Shown one piece after another: positions 8,124 through 18,022 of a stretch of 64,000 nucleotides of DNA (positions are counted from its first letter, which is position 1; each line of letters opens with the position of its first letter). Below the pieces are notes generated by a model. The model was not told the DNA's origin and did not search any database. It saw only the letters and a list, made by a program, of their open reading frames with translations. The position numbers and the translations under genes are program-made. The DNA is from Chlorogloea purpurea SAG 13.99 (GTDB lineage Bacteria > Cyanobacteriota > Cyanobacteriia > Cyanobacteriales > Microcystaceae): positions 1 through 64,000 of the forward strand of contig JADQBB010000002.1 in assembly GCA_016903695.1 (NCBI GenBank), written 5' to 3'.

Positions 8124-8339
8124 ATGGCAGGTACAATCAAAAAAGGCACATTAGTCCGCGTCCTCAAAGATAAACTCGAAAATAGTGTAGAAGCGAAAGC
8201 CAGCGATTCTCGCTTTCCCCCTTATATGTTCGAGAGTAACGCCGAAGTAGTGGATGTGAAAGAAGACTACGCACTCTTAAAATTTTACGTGCCCACCCCT
8301 AACGTTTGGTTGCGCCTAGACCAACTAGAACCCGCCTAG
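8124..8339 (+). CDS. ndhO: NDH-1 subunit O
   Basis: A 71-residue peripheral subunit of the cyanobacterial NAD(P)H dehydrogenase-like complex, which works in cyclic electron flow and respiration at the thylakoid. The sequence [20 protein letters not shown], then [19 protein letters not shown] and the end [16 protein letters not shown], match the family over its whole length. The frame is open back to 8079, but ATG 8124 gives the normal N-terminus. It ends just before a strong hairpin at 8344-8368. Confidence 0.95.
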   Translation: MAGTIKKGTLVRVLKDKLENSVEAKASDSRFPPYMFESNAEVVDVKEDYALLKFYVPTPNVWLRLDQLEPA

Positions 8340-8343
8340 TATC

Positions 8344-8368
8344 GGCTAGGGGCGCAAGCCCCTAAGCC
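8344..8368. terminator. Stem-loop between ndhO and the convergent NUDIX gene
   Basis: GGCT plus AGGGGC (8344-8353) pairs with GCCCCT plus AGCC (8358-8368) around a GCAA loop, with one bulged A. It overlaps the stop codon of the convergent NUDIX gene at 8362-8364 and can serve both directions. No U tract follows. Confidence 0.5.
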
Positions 8369-8817
8369 AATACGGTCAAGTCCTGTAAATAATCCTGTAA
8401 CTGACGATCGTGATCGTGACAGAGATTGCCGAAAGGGATCTCGTCGCGCTCAAAAGCCCCGACGGCAGAAATCTCTAAAGTATCACCGATCGAGAAACTA
8501 CCCGTGACTTCCGCCTCCACCAAGACGGAAATCGAATGAACGCGGGGGTCACGGTCAAAAGAGGAATAAACTCCCACCAGACGGCGGATCGTCACCAGAG
8601 TTAGCCCCGTTTCTTCCAATAGTTCCCGCTTCGCCGTGCCTGGAATATCTTCGCCCCAGTCCACGATGCCACCTGGTAATCCCCACTGTCCCGTGTCCTG
8701 TCTTTTAACCAGAACTATCCTGCCATCAGAAAGGACGGGTATAATCGTCGCCCCCGTCACGGGATGACGGAAAATCACCCCCATAACGGTTTTAATAAAT
8801 CGCCAAGCATGACCCAT
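8362..8817 (-). CDS. NUDIX hydrolase
   Basis: A 151-residue hydrolase of nucleoside diphosphate-linked compounds. The full Nudix box GX5EX7REUXEEXGU is intact: Gly50, Glu56, Arg64-Glu65, Glu68-Glu69 and Gly71-Leu72. The substrate cannot be read from this. It lies 8 bp downstream of argH on the same strand and is probably in its transcript. Confidence 0.93.
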   Translation of the reverse strand: MGHAWRFIKTVMGVIFRHPVTGATIIPVLSDGRIVLVKRQDTGQWGLPGGIVDWGEDIPGTAKRELLEETGLTLVTIRRLVGVYSSFDRDPRVHSISVLVEAEVTGSFSIGDTLEISAVGAFERDEIPFGNLCHDHDRQLQDYLQDLTVLA

Positions 8818-8824
8818 AATAATT

Positions 8825-10216
8825 TTAGGATTGGGTTTGTACTAGAACTTTAGCTTCTTCGATCGCTCGATGTACCTGCTCGAAACCGGTGCCACCGTAG
8901 CTATTACGGGCTGAAACCACTCGTTCTGGAGCGATCGCCGCGTAAATATCCTCTTCAAAAGCCGGATGTAACTCTTTCCACTCCCCCAAAGATAGATCCT
9001 TTAACAACTTGCCCGAAGCCAAAGAAGTTTTCACCACCTTACCTACTAAATTATAAGCCTCGCGGAAAGGCACACCTTTGGCTGCCAGATAATCCGCCAC
9101 ATCCGTCGCGTTGGAAAAGTCCTCATTGACCGCCTGATGGAGGCGGCCCGTTTGAAACTTAATCCCCTGGGCTAACAGTATAGTCATGGCCTCGATACAA
9201 ACCTGCACGGTTTTCACGCCGTCGAATAAAGCTTCTTTATCCTCCTGTAAATCCTTGTTATAAGCCAGGGGTAAACCTTTCATCAGGGTTAACAGTCCCT
9301 GTAAATGACCGAAGACGCGTCCGGTTTTGCCCCGCACCAATTCCGGTACATCGGGATTTTTCTTTTGGGGCATGATGCTAGATCCGGTGGCGCAGCTATC
9401 GGTGAGGGTGATAAAGCCGAATTCTTGGGAAGACCAAAGGATCATTTCTTCACTCAGTCGGCTGAGATGTACCATGATCAAACTGGCTGCGTTCATGAAT
9501 TCGATCGCAAAATCCCGATCGCTCACCCCGTCTAAACTATTCCCGTAAACCCCTTCAAAATGAAGTAGCTCCGCCGATAGATGGCGATCGATGGGAAAAG
9601 TCGTCCCCGCCAACGCCCCACAGCCTAAAGGCGATATATTGGTGCGGCGACGGATTTCCCCTAGGCGTTCCCAATCTCTCTGACTCATCTGGAAGTAGGC
9701 GAGGAGATGATGGGCTAAACTTACCGGTTGGGCGCGCTGTAGATGAGTATAACCGGGGATGAGCGTTTCCACGTTGCTTTCGGCAATCTGGAGTAATACG
9801 CGTTGAAAGTCCCGTAATTGCTCCCGTATCCCGTCGATTTTCGCCCTCAGATACAGTCTAATATCCGTTCCTACCTGATCGTTTCTCGAACGGGCCGTAT
9901 GCAGTTTTTTACCCACATCGCCGACTATTTGCGTGAGCCTTCTCTCTACCGCAAAGTGTACGTCTTCCTCGTCGATACCGGGGCTAAAATTTCCTGAACG
10001 GTATTCGCCGCGGATTTGCTCTAATCCCAAGACGATCTTATCCGCCTCTTCTATGCTGATAATACCCTGACGACCTAGCATGGTAGCGTGAGCTACCGAG
10101 CCGGTGAGGTCGTATTCGATCAGTTCTATATCGAAACCGATACTAGCGTTAAATTCTCCGATCGCCGGGTGTAAACTACCTTCAAAACGATCGCTCCAAG
10201 TCTTCTTCTCTGTCAC
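8825..10216 (-). CDS. argH: Argininosuccinate lyase
   Basis: A 463-residue enzyme of the last step of arginine synthesis, splitting argininosuccinate into arginine and fumarate. Family blocks include [20 protein letters not shown] at the N-terminus, [40 protein letters not shown], and the fumarase/aspartase signature [12 protein letters not shown] at about residues 277-288. Length is normal. Translation starts at GTG 10214-10216. It is followed by the NUDIX gene 8 bp downstream, and 21 bp separate it from the small membrane-protein gene upstream. Confidence 0.97.
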   Translation of the reverse strand: MTEKKTWSDRFEGSLHPAIGEFNASIGFDIELIEYDLTGSVAHATMLGRQGIISIEEADKIVLGLEQIRGEYRSGNFSPGIDEEDVHFAVERRLTQIVGDVGKKLHTARSRNDQVGTDIRLYLRAKIDGIREQLRDFQRVLLQIAESNVETLIPGYTHLQRAQPVSLAHHLLAYFQMSQRDWERLGEIRRRTNISPLGCGALAGTTFPIDRHLSAELLHFEGVYGNSLDGVSDRDFAIEFMNAASLIMVHLSRLSEEMILWSSQEFGFITLTDSCATGSSIMPQKKNPDVPELVRGKTGRVFGHLQGLLTLMKGLPLAYNKDLQEDKEALFDGVKTVQVCIEAMTILLAQGIKFQTGRLHQAVNEDFSNATDVADYLAAKGVPFREAYNLVGKVVKTSLASGKLLKDLSLGEWKELHPAFEEDIYAAIAPERVVSARNSYGGTGFEQVHRAIEEAKVLVQTQS

Positions 10217-10237
10217 AGTTGTATCCGTTGAAAAATG

Positions 10238-10444
10238 CTAATAGGAAGTGAAGCCGCGAAACATATAACCGACGACGATGCCGATAATTAAAGCCCAGAC
10301 CTGCCCGGTCTGTACGAAATTATGGAAAGAGGTTTGAAAGTTACCGATAATATCCACGTCCTTATCGTTTAAAGAGGCTAGAAAATCAGCCGCCTGGAAT
10401 AAACCCATGTACCAGTTTGCGAGTAGATGATTGAGAAACATCAT
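10238..10444 (-). CDS. Small conserved cyanobacterial membrane protein, function unknown
   Basis: A 68-residue protein with a hydrophobic C-terminal segment (VWALIIGIVVGYMFRGF, about 49-65) and a polar central part (LASLNDKDVDIIGNFQTSF). There are two adjacent ATG starts. No catalytic motif is present. It is co-directional with argH downstream and 28 bp below the SpoIIE phosphatase gene, so it may be part of one transcript. I recognise it only as a widespread cyanobacterial small protein. Confidence 0.7.
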   Translation of the reverse strand: MMFLNHLLANWYMGLFQAADFLASLNDKDVDIIGNFQTSFHNFVQTGQVWALIIGIVVGYMFRGFTSY

Positions 10445-10472
10445 AAGTTAAACTCCGATGAAAGTTATGTCT

Positions 10473-11894
10473 CTAGGTTGATTTTACCTGCATAACCACT
10501 AAAGTCATATCATCGCTATTGTCCTTGTCAGAACCCGTGAACTTTTCTACTCTCTCGAACAAGAAATCCAAGATGCCTTGAGGGTGTTCACAAGTTTCGC
10601 AGGCCTGGGCGAAAGCTTTTTCCCAATTGTCCTGATCGAATCTTTCCCCCTTATTATTCATGGCATCGGTAAAACCATCGGTGTAATACACCAGAATATC
10701 CCCAGGCTGCAATTGCACCTCGCCGTCTTGATAGTAGGAATCAGAATTTAAACCGATTAACGCTCCTTCGGTGTCGATCGAGCCTACCATCTTCGTCTCG
10801 GCGCGCCATAATAGGGGCGGATAGTGGGCAGCGTTGCTAAAAGATAACTTTTGTGTACCTGGGTCGTACTCGGAATAAAATAAAGTCACGAAGCGATGAG
10901 AGTTTTCTAGGTCGGCGTACATAACTCGATTGAGATGGGTGAGGATTTGCGCCGGGGAATGGCGATTCAATACCTCCGCCCTTAACATCCCCCGCGTCAT
11001 GGTCATGAGCAATCCCGCCGGTACACCTTTCCCCATCACGTCGCCGATAACGATACTCCAAGGCTCACCCGCGGCTAGTTCTTCCCCGTGTTGATCGTAT
11101 TGGGTCGGTATAAAATCGTAATAGTCGCCGCCGACACGATTGGCGGTTTTACAACTCGCTGCCAATTCTATGCCTTGTATTTGCGGGCACTTTCTCGGTA
11201 ACAGGCGCAATTGTATTTCCGAGGCAATTTCTAATTCCCTGTCCTGTCTTTCTTTGGAGCGTAATTCGGTGGTTAATTCATTATTGGCGATCGCTACCGA
11301 AGTTTGATCCGCCACCAATTGCAGCAGCTTCCGCCTGGTGGATGTCCAGCTATAATCGGGATTCCTGCTAAAAATATACAATCTGCCCCGCTCATTATTC
11401 TTGATGAGGATGGGGGTATGATATATTTGCACGCCCGCCCCCAACACTAGTCGTAATTGATGATCGAGAATCTCCAAGGGAGAGCCGGAAATAAGATTAT
11501 CTTTGCCCGGTCGATGATTGACTTGCAGGACGATTTTTTCTAAAGCCAGTCTTAAATCTTGATTGCTTTGATTATCTTGGCTGTGCAGTTGTTCTAGGGA
11601 TAATTGCCCGTTGGATTTACTGAGGATCAAGGCCCCGCCTTCAGCATCGGCAACTCTCGCGGCCATCAGGGGCGTTAGATCTAGAAATTGATTGAGATTA
11701 TTAAAACTGCGGAGAGCGAAGCCCAGAGAACTCAGAAGATTCTGAATTTTATGTTGTTCCCGGTAGAGACTGGCTACTAACTCTTTCAAGGCCACGATCG
11801 GCTTCACCTCATTCATATTATTATGAGAGGTATTGGACGATGAGGGCTGGAGTGGCACGGGCAAAGCTGTCATTGGGTCATTCTCAGAAAGCAT
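10473..11894 (-). CDS. GAF-SpoIIE (PP2C-type) serine phosphatase, RsbU-like
   Basis: A protein of about 473 residues. The N-terminal half (about 40-215) is a GAF-like sensor domain. The C-terminal half is a SpoIIE/PP2C phosphatase, with metal-binding acidic motifs GGDYYDF and VIGDVMGKGVPAG and the later YYTDGFTDAMN and SDDMTLVV. Such enzymes dephosphorylate anti-sigma antagonists or other Ser/Thr regulators in partner-switching pathways. No partner gene (STAS protein or anti-sigma kinase) is adjacent. The frame starts with GTG at 11903, but ATG 11894 is the likelier start. Confidence 0.9.
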   Translation of the reverse strand: MLSENDPMTALPVPLQPSSSNTSHNNMNEVKPIVALKELVASLYREQHKIQNLLSSLGFALRSFNNLNQFLDLTPLMAARVADAEGGALILSKSNGQLSLEQLHSQDNQSNQDLRLALEKIVLQVNHRPGKDNLISGSPLEILDHQLRLVLGAGVQIYHTPILIKNNERGRLYIFSRNPDYSWTSTRRKLLQLVADQTSVAIANNELTTELRSKERQDRELEIASEIQLRLLPRKCPQIQGIELAASCKTANRVGGDYYDFIPTQYDQHGEELAAGEPWSIVIGDVMGKGVPAGLLMTMTRGMLRAEVLNRHSPAQILTHLNRVMYADLENSHRFVTLFYSEYDPGTQKLSFSNAAHYPPLLWRAETKMVGSIDTEGALIGLNSDSYYQDGEVQLQPGDILVYYTDGFTDAMNNKGERFDQDNWEKAFAQACETCEHPQGILDFLFERVEKFTGSDKDNSDDMTLVVMQVKST

Positions 11895-12126
11895 TACTAT
11901 CACTACTACCTAAGTCATTAACACTGGAACGGTCTGACCTCGTTAAGAGTAACAGTATAGTTTATCTTTGAATTAAGAGTAACAAATTAACGAAAATATT
12001 TTCTGCAACCGGTTTCTCTGTGACCGGATATACCAAACTAACCCATAATCCCAATATCTAGATAATCATCTTTTTTGGCGTTCAAATCATTACCCGGATG
12101 TCAGGATTATAGGTTTTTAGCGGCGT

Positions 12127-12840
12127 TTATTCGGCGGTGGCCAGTTCGGTACTGCCGGGGGTGCGGCGACGAGTCAAGGTGTTGAATAGCATCACGCCGA
12201 TAGCTTTAATCAAATTACCTTCTAACTCTTGGAATAATTTCATGTTCATGGCAAAAGCCGCATTCGCTTCTTCGACGATTCTCTCTGCGTCTTCTGTTGT
12301 CACGTCTAATTCATCGAGACTCTGACGATAAGAATTTTTGAAAGCTTTTTCATCGCTGATGTCTTTGAATTCGTAAAAGGCAGTACCTTCGCTATCCAGA
12401 TTCATCGCGTTCTGAGCGATTTTTTTGAGGATTTGTCCCCCGGATAAATCCCCTAGATAACGGGTGTAAGAATGAGCCACTAATAATTCCGGTGCGGTTG
12501 CCCCGATCTCATGAATCCGATTCACATAAGCCGCTCCCGCCGGAGAAAGCTTGATTTCATTGCGCCAGTTGGGGCCGTAGTAGTAATATAAATCCTGCTC
12601 TAAAGCTTGTTTGCGATTCAGCTCGGGAAAGTAAATTTTTTCGACTATCGGATGCCCTTTCAATTTTTCCATTTCTTCTTCCATGGCCCAATACACGAAG
12701 TACAAGTTAGCCACCAATTTCCGATAGGAGTTCTTTTCTACCACCCCTTTCAGAAAACACTTGACAAAACCTACATTTTCTGCCATTGAATGAGATTTCT
12801 TCGTACCTTCCCGTAACAGGGTTGCTAAATTAACGCTCAT
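12127..12840 (-). CDS. ho1: Heme oxygenase
   Basis: A 237-residue ferredoxin-dependent enzyme opening heme to biliverdin IX-alpha, the first step towards phycobilins. The proximal His17 sits in TKKSHSMAE. The distal-helix block reads YTRYLGDLSGGQILKKIAQ. Length and C-terminus (FQELEGNLIKAIGVMLFNTL) are normal for HO1. It is a single gene with a long upstream region shared with divergent rpaA. It supplies the chromophore precursor attached by the bilin lyase at 20.6 kb. Confidence 0.97.
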   Translation of the reverse strand: MSVNLATLLREGTKKSHSMAENVGFVKCFLKGVVEKNSYRKLVANLYFVYWAMEEEMEKLKGHPIVEKIYFPELNRKQALEQDLYYYYGPNWRNEIKLSPAGAAYVNRIHEIGATAPELLVAHSYTRYLGDLSGGQILKKIAQNAMNLDSEGTAFYEFKDISDEKAFKNSYRQSLDELDVTTEDAERIVEEANAAFAMNMKLFQELEGNLIKAIGVMLFNTLTRRRTPGSTELATAE

Positions 12841-13276
12841 GTTATCTGTCCTGTTTTTGATGAGTAGACTGCTTCGGGTTTGTTACAGAAACTTACAAAA
12901 CCGTCTAATGTGCTACATTAACCTGATTTGATGAGCGTTTTTATTAAGAATTTTTACAACGGAGACATCTCGCGGTCAGGACGATCGAGGGATAAAGCTT
13001 GTGCTGGCCAAGCTTTGATCGCTCGCTTCCACATATTTACGGTAGAGTAATTTGTAAAGATTATTAAAATTAGCACCCGTGGAAGTTGTCGCTTCCATCT
13101 AAAAGCGGCCTCGATAATTTAACATTTGTTAACCCAAAATTACAAAACCGAGAACAAAATTCAACAAAATGAAACCTATTTTAGTAATCATGCTTATAAT
13201 CAGTACAGGATTCTTTAGAATCTCGTCATAATCTAAAACCTGAATATACAAACCTTTACTAACCAAGTGCTATCTG
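12841..13276. promoter_or_regulatory. Divergent intergenic region between ho1 and rpaA
   Basis: 436 bp without a convincing reading frame. It must carry the start regions of both ho1 and rpaA. A TATAAT at 13195-13200 is a good -10 candidate for rpaA, though no convincing -35 lies at the usual distance. TTAAC/TTACA-like words near 13120-13145 resemble parts of RpaB (HLR1) sites but do not form the full tandem motif. Confidence 0.4.
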
Positions 13277-14017
13277 ATGCCTCGAATACTCGTAATTGAC
13301 GATGATGCCGCCATTGCCGAATTAGTCTCTATCAATTTAGAGATGGCAGGCTATGACGTGAATCAGGCAGAAGACGGCATCAAAGGCCAAGCCTTAGCCG
13401 TCCAGTTACAACCTGATTTAATCATGCTGGATTTAATGTTACCGAAAGTAGATGGATTCACGGTGTGTCAGCGTCTGCGACGGGACGATCGTACTGCCGA
13501 CATCCCGATCGTCATGTTAACCGCCCTCGGACAAACCCAAGATAAAGTGGAAGGATTCAACGCCGGTGCCGATGACTATCTAACGAAACCTTTCGAGGTA
13601 GAGGAAATGTTAGCGAGGGTGCGGGCTTTATTGAGAAGAACCGATCGAATTCCCCAAGCGGCCAAACACTCAGAAATCCTCAATTTTGGCCCTTTGACCC
13701 TAGTTCCCGAAAGATTCGAGGCGATTTGGTTCGGGAGAACCGTTAAACTAACCCACTTGGAATTTGAATTACTTCACTGTCTCCTCCAGAGACACGGGCA
13801 GACCGTATCACCGAGCGATATTCTCAAAGAAGTGTGGGGATACGATCCCGATGATGATATAGAAACCATTAGAGTTCACATACGTCACCTACGTACGAAG
13901 CTAGAGCCAGACCCCAGACACCCCCGCTATATTAAAACCGTCTATGGTGCGGGTTATTGTCTAGAATTACCCAATAGCGAGCAAATAGTGTTGGAATCCA
14001 ACGAAGCTACCGCCTAA
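13277..14017 (+). CDS. rpaA: Response regulator RpaA (OmpR type)
   Basis: A 246-residue regulator. The receiver domain (1-118) has acidic residues Asp8-Asp10, phospho-acceptor Asp52 and Lys104. An OmpR-type winged helix follows at about 130-235 ([35 protein letters not shown]). The linker [16 protein letters not shown] and the segment PERFEAIWF are characteristic of RpaA rather than RpaB. RpaA is the main circadian output factor downstream of SasA and KaiC, and it also affects energy transfer from phycobilisomes. No kinase is adjacent. Confidence 0.92.
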   Translation: MPRILVIDDDAAIAELVSINLEMAGYDVNQAEDGIKGQALAVQLQPDLIMLDLMLPKVDGFTVCQRLRRDDRTADIPIVMLTALGQTQDKVEGFNAGADDYLTKPFEVEEMLARVRALLRRTDRIPQAAKHSEILNFGPLTLVPERFEAIWFGRTVKLTHLEFELLHCLLQRHGQTVSPSDILKEVWGYDPDDDIETIRVHIRHLRTKLEPDPRHPRYIKTVYGAGYCLELPNSEQIVLESNEATA

Positions 14018-14059
14018 AGTAAAAATACGTCTTTCTGCTCCATTTCCGTAGCGTCACCC

Positions 14060-14908
14060 ATGAACCTCTCAACTAAAGAGAAAGTATGTTTTTGTACTTT
14101 GGCATTAGGCTCTAATTATCAGGAATTAGCCGGCCGATTAGCTGGAGATCTGCAAAAATATTCTCCAGAAACTGCTTTAGTAGTTTTAACCGATAACCCC
14201 CTCAGGTTTGATGGTTTAGGGAATGTTTTAGCTTTTAAACACCAGCAACAAAGTTTGGGATGCTACCACGATAAAAAGTGGGTTCTCGCCAAAGCTTTAA
14301 GTATCTTCCCTACCTGTATTTTTATCGATGCAGATATGAGGATTTACGCCCCTCTTCCCGATAACTTAACTTGGGAGCCTGGTATTACCGGCCATACGGT
14401 GTGGCATAACATTCCTAAACATAACAAAAACCAATCACAGATTAAATTACTTGGGGAAATGGCTCACAAATTAGATATTAATTTAGAAGACACTAGTTTT
14501 GTCCATGAATGTCTGTTTGTCGTTTCTAGAGATGGAGGTAAAGAACAGGAATTTTTAAGAATTTGGGGAGAAATAGCTCCTTTTTTTGAATTAAAAGGTT
14601 ACTGCGCAGGGGAGGGACACTCGATAGGTTTAGCCGCCAAAAAAGCTAATTTAGAAATACGTCAGGATAATAAATTAAGGGAGCTTCCTTTTTTTAAAGA
14701 TAAATTAGTATTGAGCCAACTAAAGAAAGGCGAGGAAATATCCGAAACCCTGAGCAATTTAATTGAAGAGCAAAGAAGCCTTGAATACTCTCGAAAAACT
14801 TTACCCGAAAGAATAATCAAAAAATTACTAAAATTAATTTTATACGGTTACAGATGGTTGGCTTTAAGCGTCAAAACCTTAAAAAATTACCGATTTTATT
14901 ATAAATAA
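14060..14908 (+). CDS. GT-A-like glycosyltransferase, uncharacterised
   Basis: A 282-residue protein. An N-terminal Rossmann-like stretch (KVCFCTLALGSNYQELAGRL) is followed at about residue 95 by FIDADMRIY, a DxD motif as in GT-A glycosyltransferases. ECLFVVSRDG and GYCAGEGHSIGLAAKKANL follow in acceptor-side positions. The C-terminus is basic and hydrophobic and may touch the membrane. The donor and acceptor are unknown. The base composition is visibly richer in A and T than its neighbours, which could mean acquisition by transfer. It sits alone, 42 bp after rpaA, and ends at a terminator. Confidence 0.65.
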   Translation: MNLSTKEKVCFCTLALGSNYQELAGRLAGDLQKYSPETALVVLTDNPLRFDGLGNVLAFKHQQQSLGCYHDKKWVLAKALSIFPTCIFIDADMRIYAPLPDNLTWEPGITGHTVWHNIPKHNKNQSQIKLLGEMAHKLDINLEDTSFVHECLFVVSRDGGKEQEFLRIWGEIAPFFELKGYCAGEGHSIGLAAKKANLEIRQDNKLRELPFFKDKLVLSQLKKGEEISETLSNLIEEQRSLEYSRKTLPERIIKKLLKLILYGYRWLALSVKTLKNYRFYYK

Positions 14909-14928
14909 ACCACCTGTAAAGGTGGTTT
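14907..14928. terminator. Bidirectional terminator
   Basis: AAACCACC (14907-14914) pairs perfectly with GGTGGTTT (14921-14928) around a TGTAAA loop. It lies between the convergent glycosyltransferase and clpC genes, starting at the glycosyltransferase stop codon, with T-rich bases on both outer sides. Confidence 0.75.
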
Positions 14929-14939
14929 ATCTGTAACAC

Positions 14940-17300
14940 TTAAATTTTTGGAGAAACTAACTCTAAAAGCTCGTCCGAACTAGCTTTAACTTTGACGATA
15001 CCTTCCGACACGTCGAGAGTTACCCTTTCGCCGTCTCGCACTTCTTGGGAGAGAATAGCTTCGGCTAAACTATCTTCTAACCGTCTGGTGATGGCCCTTC
15101 GTAAAGGTCTAGCCCCGTATTTAGGGTCAAAACCTTCTTGGACTACCAAATCTTTAAACTCCGGTGTCACGTCTAAGGTAATATCCCTTTGGTCTTTCAA
15201 TTGACGTGCGATGTCAGCGAGAAGAATGTCGGCTATTTGGGTGACTTCCGGTTTCGTCAATTGACGGAAGACGATAACTTCATCGACACGGTTGAGAAAT
15301 TCGGGACGAAAATAACCCTTTAATTCTTCGGTGACTCGATTTCGCAAATGGTTGTACTGAGATTCATCGCTATCACTGAGGGAAAAGCCTAAACCGTTAC
15401 CGCCCTTCTCGATCGCTTTCGAGCCAACGTTAGAAGTCATGATGATCAAGGTATTCTTGAAGTCCACCTTACGACCTTTAGCATCGGTGAGATGACCGTC
15501 ATCGAGTAACTGTAGCAGAAGGTTGAAAACGTCGGGATGGGCTTTCTCGATCTCATCGAGTAGCACTACCGAGTAAGGTCTTCTCCGCACAGCTTCCGTC
15601 AGTTGTCCTCCTTCTTCATAACCCACGTATCCTGGAGGAGAACCGATGAGTTTGGATACCGTATGGGATTCCATCAATTCTGACATATCGAAACGGATCA
15701 TGGCATCCGGTGAGCCGAAAAGATAACTCGCGAGGGTTTTCGCCAATTCCGTCTTACCGACTCCAGTGGGGCCGGCGAAGATGAAGCCCGCCAGAGGACG
15801 ATTGGGGGATTTTAATTTCACCCGCGAACGTCTCACGGCTTTGGCGACAGCATCCACCGCCTCATTCTGCCCGATAATGCGCTCGTGTAACAGCGTTTCC
15901 AGATTGAGCAGCGATTCCGATTCAGTTTCGTCTAATTTATTAAGCGGTACTCCCGTCCAAGAGGAAACGATAGCGGCGATGTCTTGTTCATCCACTACCG
16001 GCACGAGAGATTCCGGGTTGATGACCGGCGCCGATTCTAATTCCTCGGCGTGAGGTTTATTATGGGAATAATAGCGTAGATGAGTCCTAGAACCCGCTTC
16101 ATCGAGTAAATCTATGGCTTTATCGGGGAGGAAACGATCGTTGATATAACGAGCGCTTAACTGGGCTGCTGCGGCGATCGCTTCTCGGGAGTATTTCACC
16201 TTATGGAAATCTTCGTACTGTTTCTGGATACCCTCTAGTATTTGAATGGTTTCTTCCACGGAAGGTTCACCCACCATTACCGGTTGGAAACGTCTTTCCA
16301 GGGCCGCGTCACGCTCGATATATTGACGATATTCATCTCTAGTAGTAGCGCCGATACAGCGTAACTCTCCTCTAGCGAGGGCGGGTTTGAGCATATTGGC
16401 CGCATCCATCGCGCCGCTTAAAGCACCTGCACCCACGAGAGTATGAATTTCATCGATAGCGAGGATAATATTGCCCGCTTCGCGCACTTCTTCGATGATA
16501 CCTTTTAATCTTTCCTCGAAATCGCCGCGAAAACGAGTACCAGCGAGGAGCGAACCCATATCGAGGAGATACACCTGTTGATCTTCTAGGAGAGTGGGTA
16601 TTTCCCCAGTCGCTATACGTTGAGCTATACCCTCCATTATGGCGGTTTTACCCACTCCAGGATCACCTAGAAGGATGGGATTATTTTTGCTTCTCCGCCC
16701 TAATATCTGTACCGTTCGATCGATTTCTTTATCTCTGCCCACTACCGGATCGATTTTGCCATCCTGGGCTTCTCGAGTCAAATTACGCGCGTACTGTTCT
16801 AAATTGCTGGGACGTTGCGAGCGCTTACGTTCTCTCCCGCCTCTATCCTGTACTCCGGCGGCGACTTTTTCCCCGAGGAATTTTAACAGGGTAGTGCGTA
16901 GGTCGATTAAATTGACCTCTTGAACGGTTAATAGTTTCGCCGCCACGCTATCGGGGTTGATGGTGATACCTAACAGGAGATGTTCCGGTGAGACAGCTTG
17001 TTCACCGAGTTGTCTGGCTTCTTGGAAAGCCGTTTCAAATATAGTTTTTACTTTAGGAGTGAAGGGAATATTTACTGGGCTATAGCCTTTGCCCTTGCCG
17101 GTTATTTGCTCTACTAGTTCACGGGTATTTTGGAGGTTTACCCCCAAATCTTTGAAGAGATTGCCCAAAAAGCCGGTGCCTTCGCCTATTAATCCCAATA
17201 ATAGATGTTCTGTCCCTACCACATTATGGCCCGTACGGCGCGCTTCCTCTTGGGAGAACATGACCGCTTTGATCGCTTTTTCGTTGAAGTATTCAAACAT
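14940..17300 (-). CDS. clpC: ClpC-type AAA+ unfoldase with a shortened middle domain
   Basis: A 786-residue Hsp100 ATPase. Two Clp N repeats occupy residues 1-145. D1 has Walker A GDPGVGKT (212-219) and Walker B AIDEIH (281-286); D2 has Walker A GPTGVGKT (510-517). GLGF at 636-639 matches the ClpP-docking loop, so it probably delivers substrates to ClpP. Ordinary cyanobacterial ClpC is about 820-840 residues and has a UVR-bearing coiled coil after the DEAGSR motif. Here only about 33 residues (405-437) link D1 to [10 protein letters not shown]. The N-terminal repeats are also divergent. It looks like a second ClpC-like paralogue rather than the essential ClpC, which would be elsewhere. Confidence 0.85.
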   Translation of the reverse strand: MFEYFNEKAIKAVMFSQEEARRTGHNVVGTEHLLLGLIGEGTGFLGNLFKDLGVNLQNTRELVEQITGKGKGYSPVNIPFTPKVKTIFETAFQEARQLGEQAVSPEHLLLGITINPDSVAAKLLTVQEVNLIDLRTTLLKFLGEKVAAGVQDRGGRERKRSQRPSNLEQYARNLTREAQDGKIDPVVGRDKEIDRTVQILGRRSKNNPILLGDPGVGKTAIMEGIAQRIATGEIPTLLEDQQVYLLDMGSLLAGTRFRGDFEERLKGIIEEVREAGNIILAIDEIHTLVGAGALSGAMDAANMLKPALARGELRCIGATTRDEYRQYIERDAALERRFQPVMVGEPSVEETIQILEGIQKQYEDFHKVKYSREAIAAAAQLSARYINDRFLPDKAIDLLDEAGSRTHLRYYSHNKPHAEELESAPVINPESLVPVVDEQDIAAIVSSWTGVPLNKLDETESESLLNLETLLHERIIGQNEAVDAVAKAVRRSRVKLKSPNRPLAGFIFAGPTGVGKTELAKTLASYLFGSPDAMIRFDMSELMESHTVSKLIGSPPGYVGYEEGGQLTEAVRRRPYSVVLLDEIEKAHPDVFNLLLQLLDDGHLTDAKGRKVDFKNTLIIMTSNVGSKAIEKGGNGLGFSLSDSDESQYNHLRNRVTEELKGYFRPEFLNRVDEVIVFRQLTKPEVTQIADILLADIARQLKDQRDITLDVTPEFKDLVVQEGFDPKYGARPLRRAITRRLEDSLAEAILSQEVRDGERVTLDVSEGIVKVKASSDELLELVSPKI

Positions 17301-17531
17301 GGCTGAGGGTTCCCGGATTTGTTACGTTTCTTAATCTTTACTGTAACTCGATCGATCCATCATCTGGGGTAGCGATAGCCGTAATCCTCTAGATAGGTTT
17401 TCCACAAATTGCCAGCTATCATTCATGGGCAGACATCTTCAGTAGCAATAATAATCTATGGTTTGAGAATTGACGCTTGATAGCGCCATGAATGTAGAAT
17501 AAGATTCGATGTCCTAAAAAGATTAATTTCC

Positions 17532-17933
17532 ATGCCAGATATTGTTGATATTGCCGTCGGTGCAGATAACTTTAAAACCTTGGTAACAGCGGTGCAGGTA
17601 GCTAATCTCGTCGATGCACTCAAAAGTCCTGGGCCTTTTACAGTATTCGCTCCCACCGATGAGGCTTTTGCCAAGTTACCCCCCGGCACCATTACCACCC
17701 TGGTACAGAACGTACCGCAATTGGCGCGGATCTTGACCTATCACGTAGCGGCGGGAAAGTATATGAAAGAGGATCTCTGTAAAATGGGAGTGATCACATC
17801 TTTAGAAGGCTCACCTATACCTTTTGACTGTACCGAGGGCTTTGAAGTGAAAAACGCTACGGTTATCGCCGCGGACATTGAAGCCGATAATGGTGTGATT
17901 CACGTTATCGACACGGTGATACTGATGGGTTAA
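17532..17933 (+). CDS. Fasciclin (FAS1) domain protein
   Basis: A 133-residue protein consisting of a single FAS1 domain. The conserved H1 block [17 protein letters not shown] lies at about residues 35-51, [10 protein letters not shown] in the middle, and the H2 block [13 protein letters not shown] at the end. No signal peptide is present, so this form is probably cytoplasmic, unlike most secreted fasciclins. FAS1 domains mediate adhesion or binding. Similar single-domain proteins are common in cyanobacteria. It has its own upstream region, divergent from clpC. Confidence 0.93.
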   Translation: MPDIVDIAVGADNFKTLVTAVQVANLVDALKSPGPFTVFAPTDEAFAKLPPGTITTLVQNVPQLARILTYHVAAGKYMKEDLCKMGVITSLEGSPIPFDCTEGFEVKNATVIAADIEADNGVIHVIDTVILMG

Positions 17934-18022
17934 TTTTAGAGTTTCTTTAGAATTAGCCCATTTGTTGAGAATAAAGACAGAGTATATTAATCAACACACC
18001 CCATAGCGAAACTAGGAAAACT

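Noticed and set aside
13110..13150. HLR1-type RpaB site upstream of rpaA
   Set aside because: Only single half-sites resembling TTACA are seen, without the required tandem spacing.
14992..17334. Several frames of 70-95 codons opposite clpC
   Set aside because: They lie antisense to a conserved ATPase and have Ser/Pro-rich low-complexity content typical of reverse frames.
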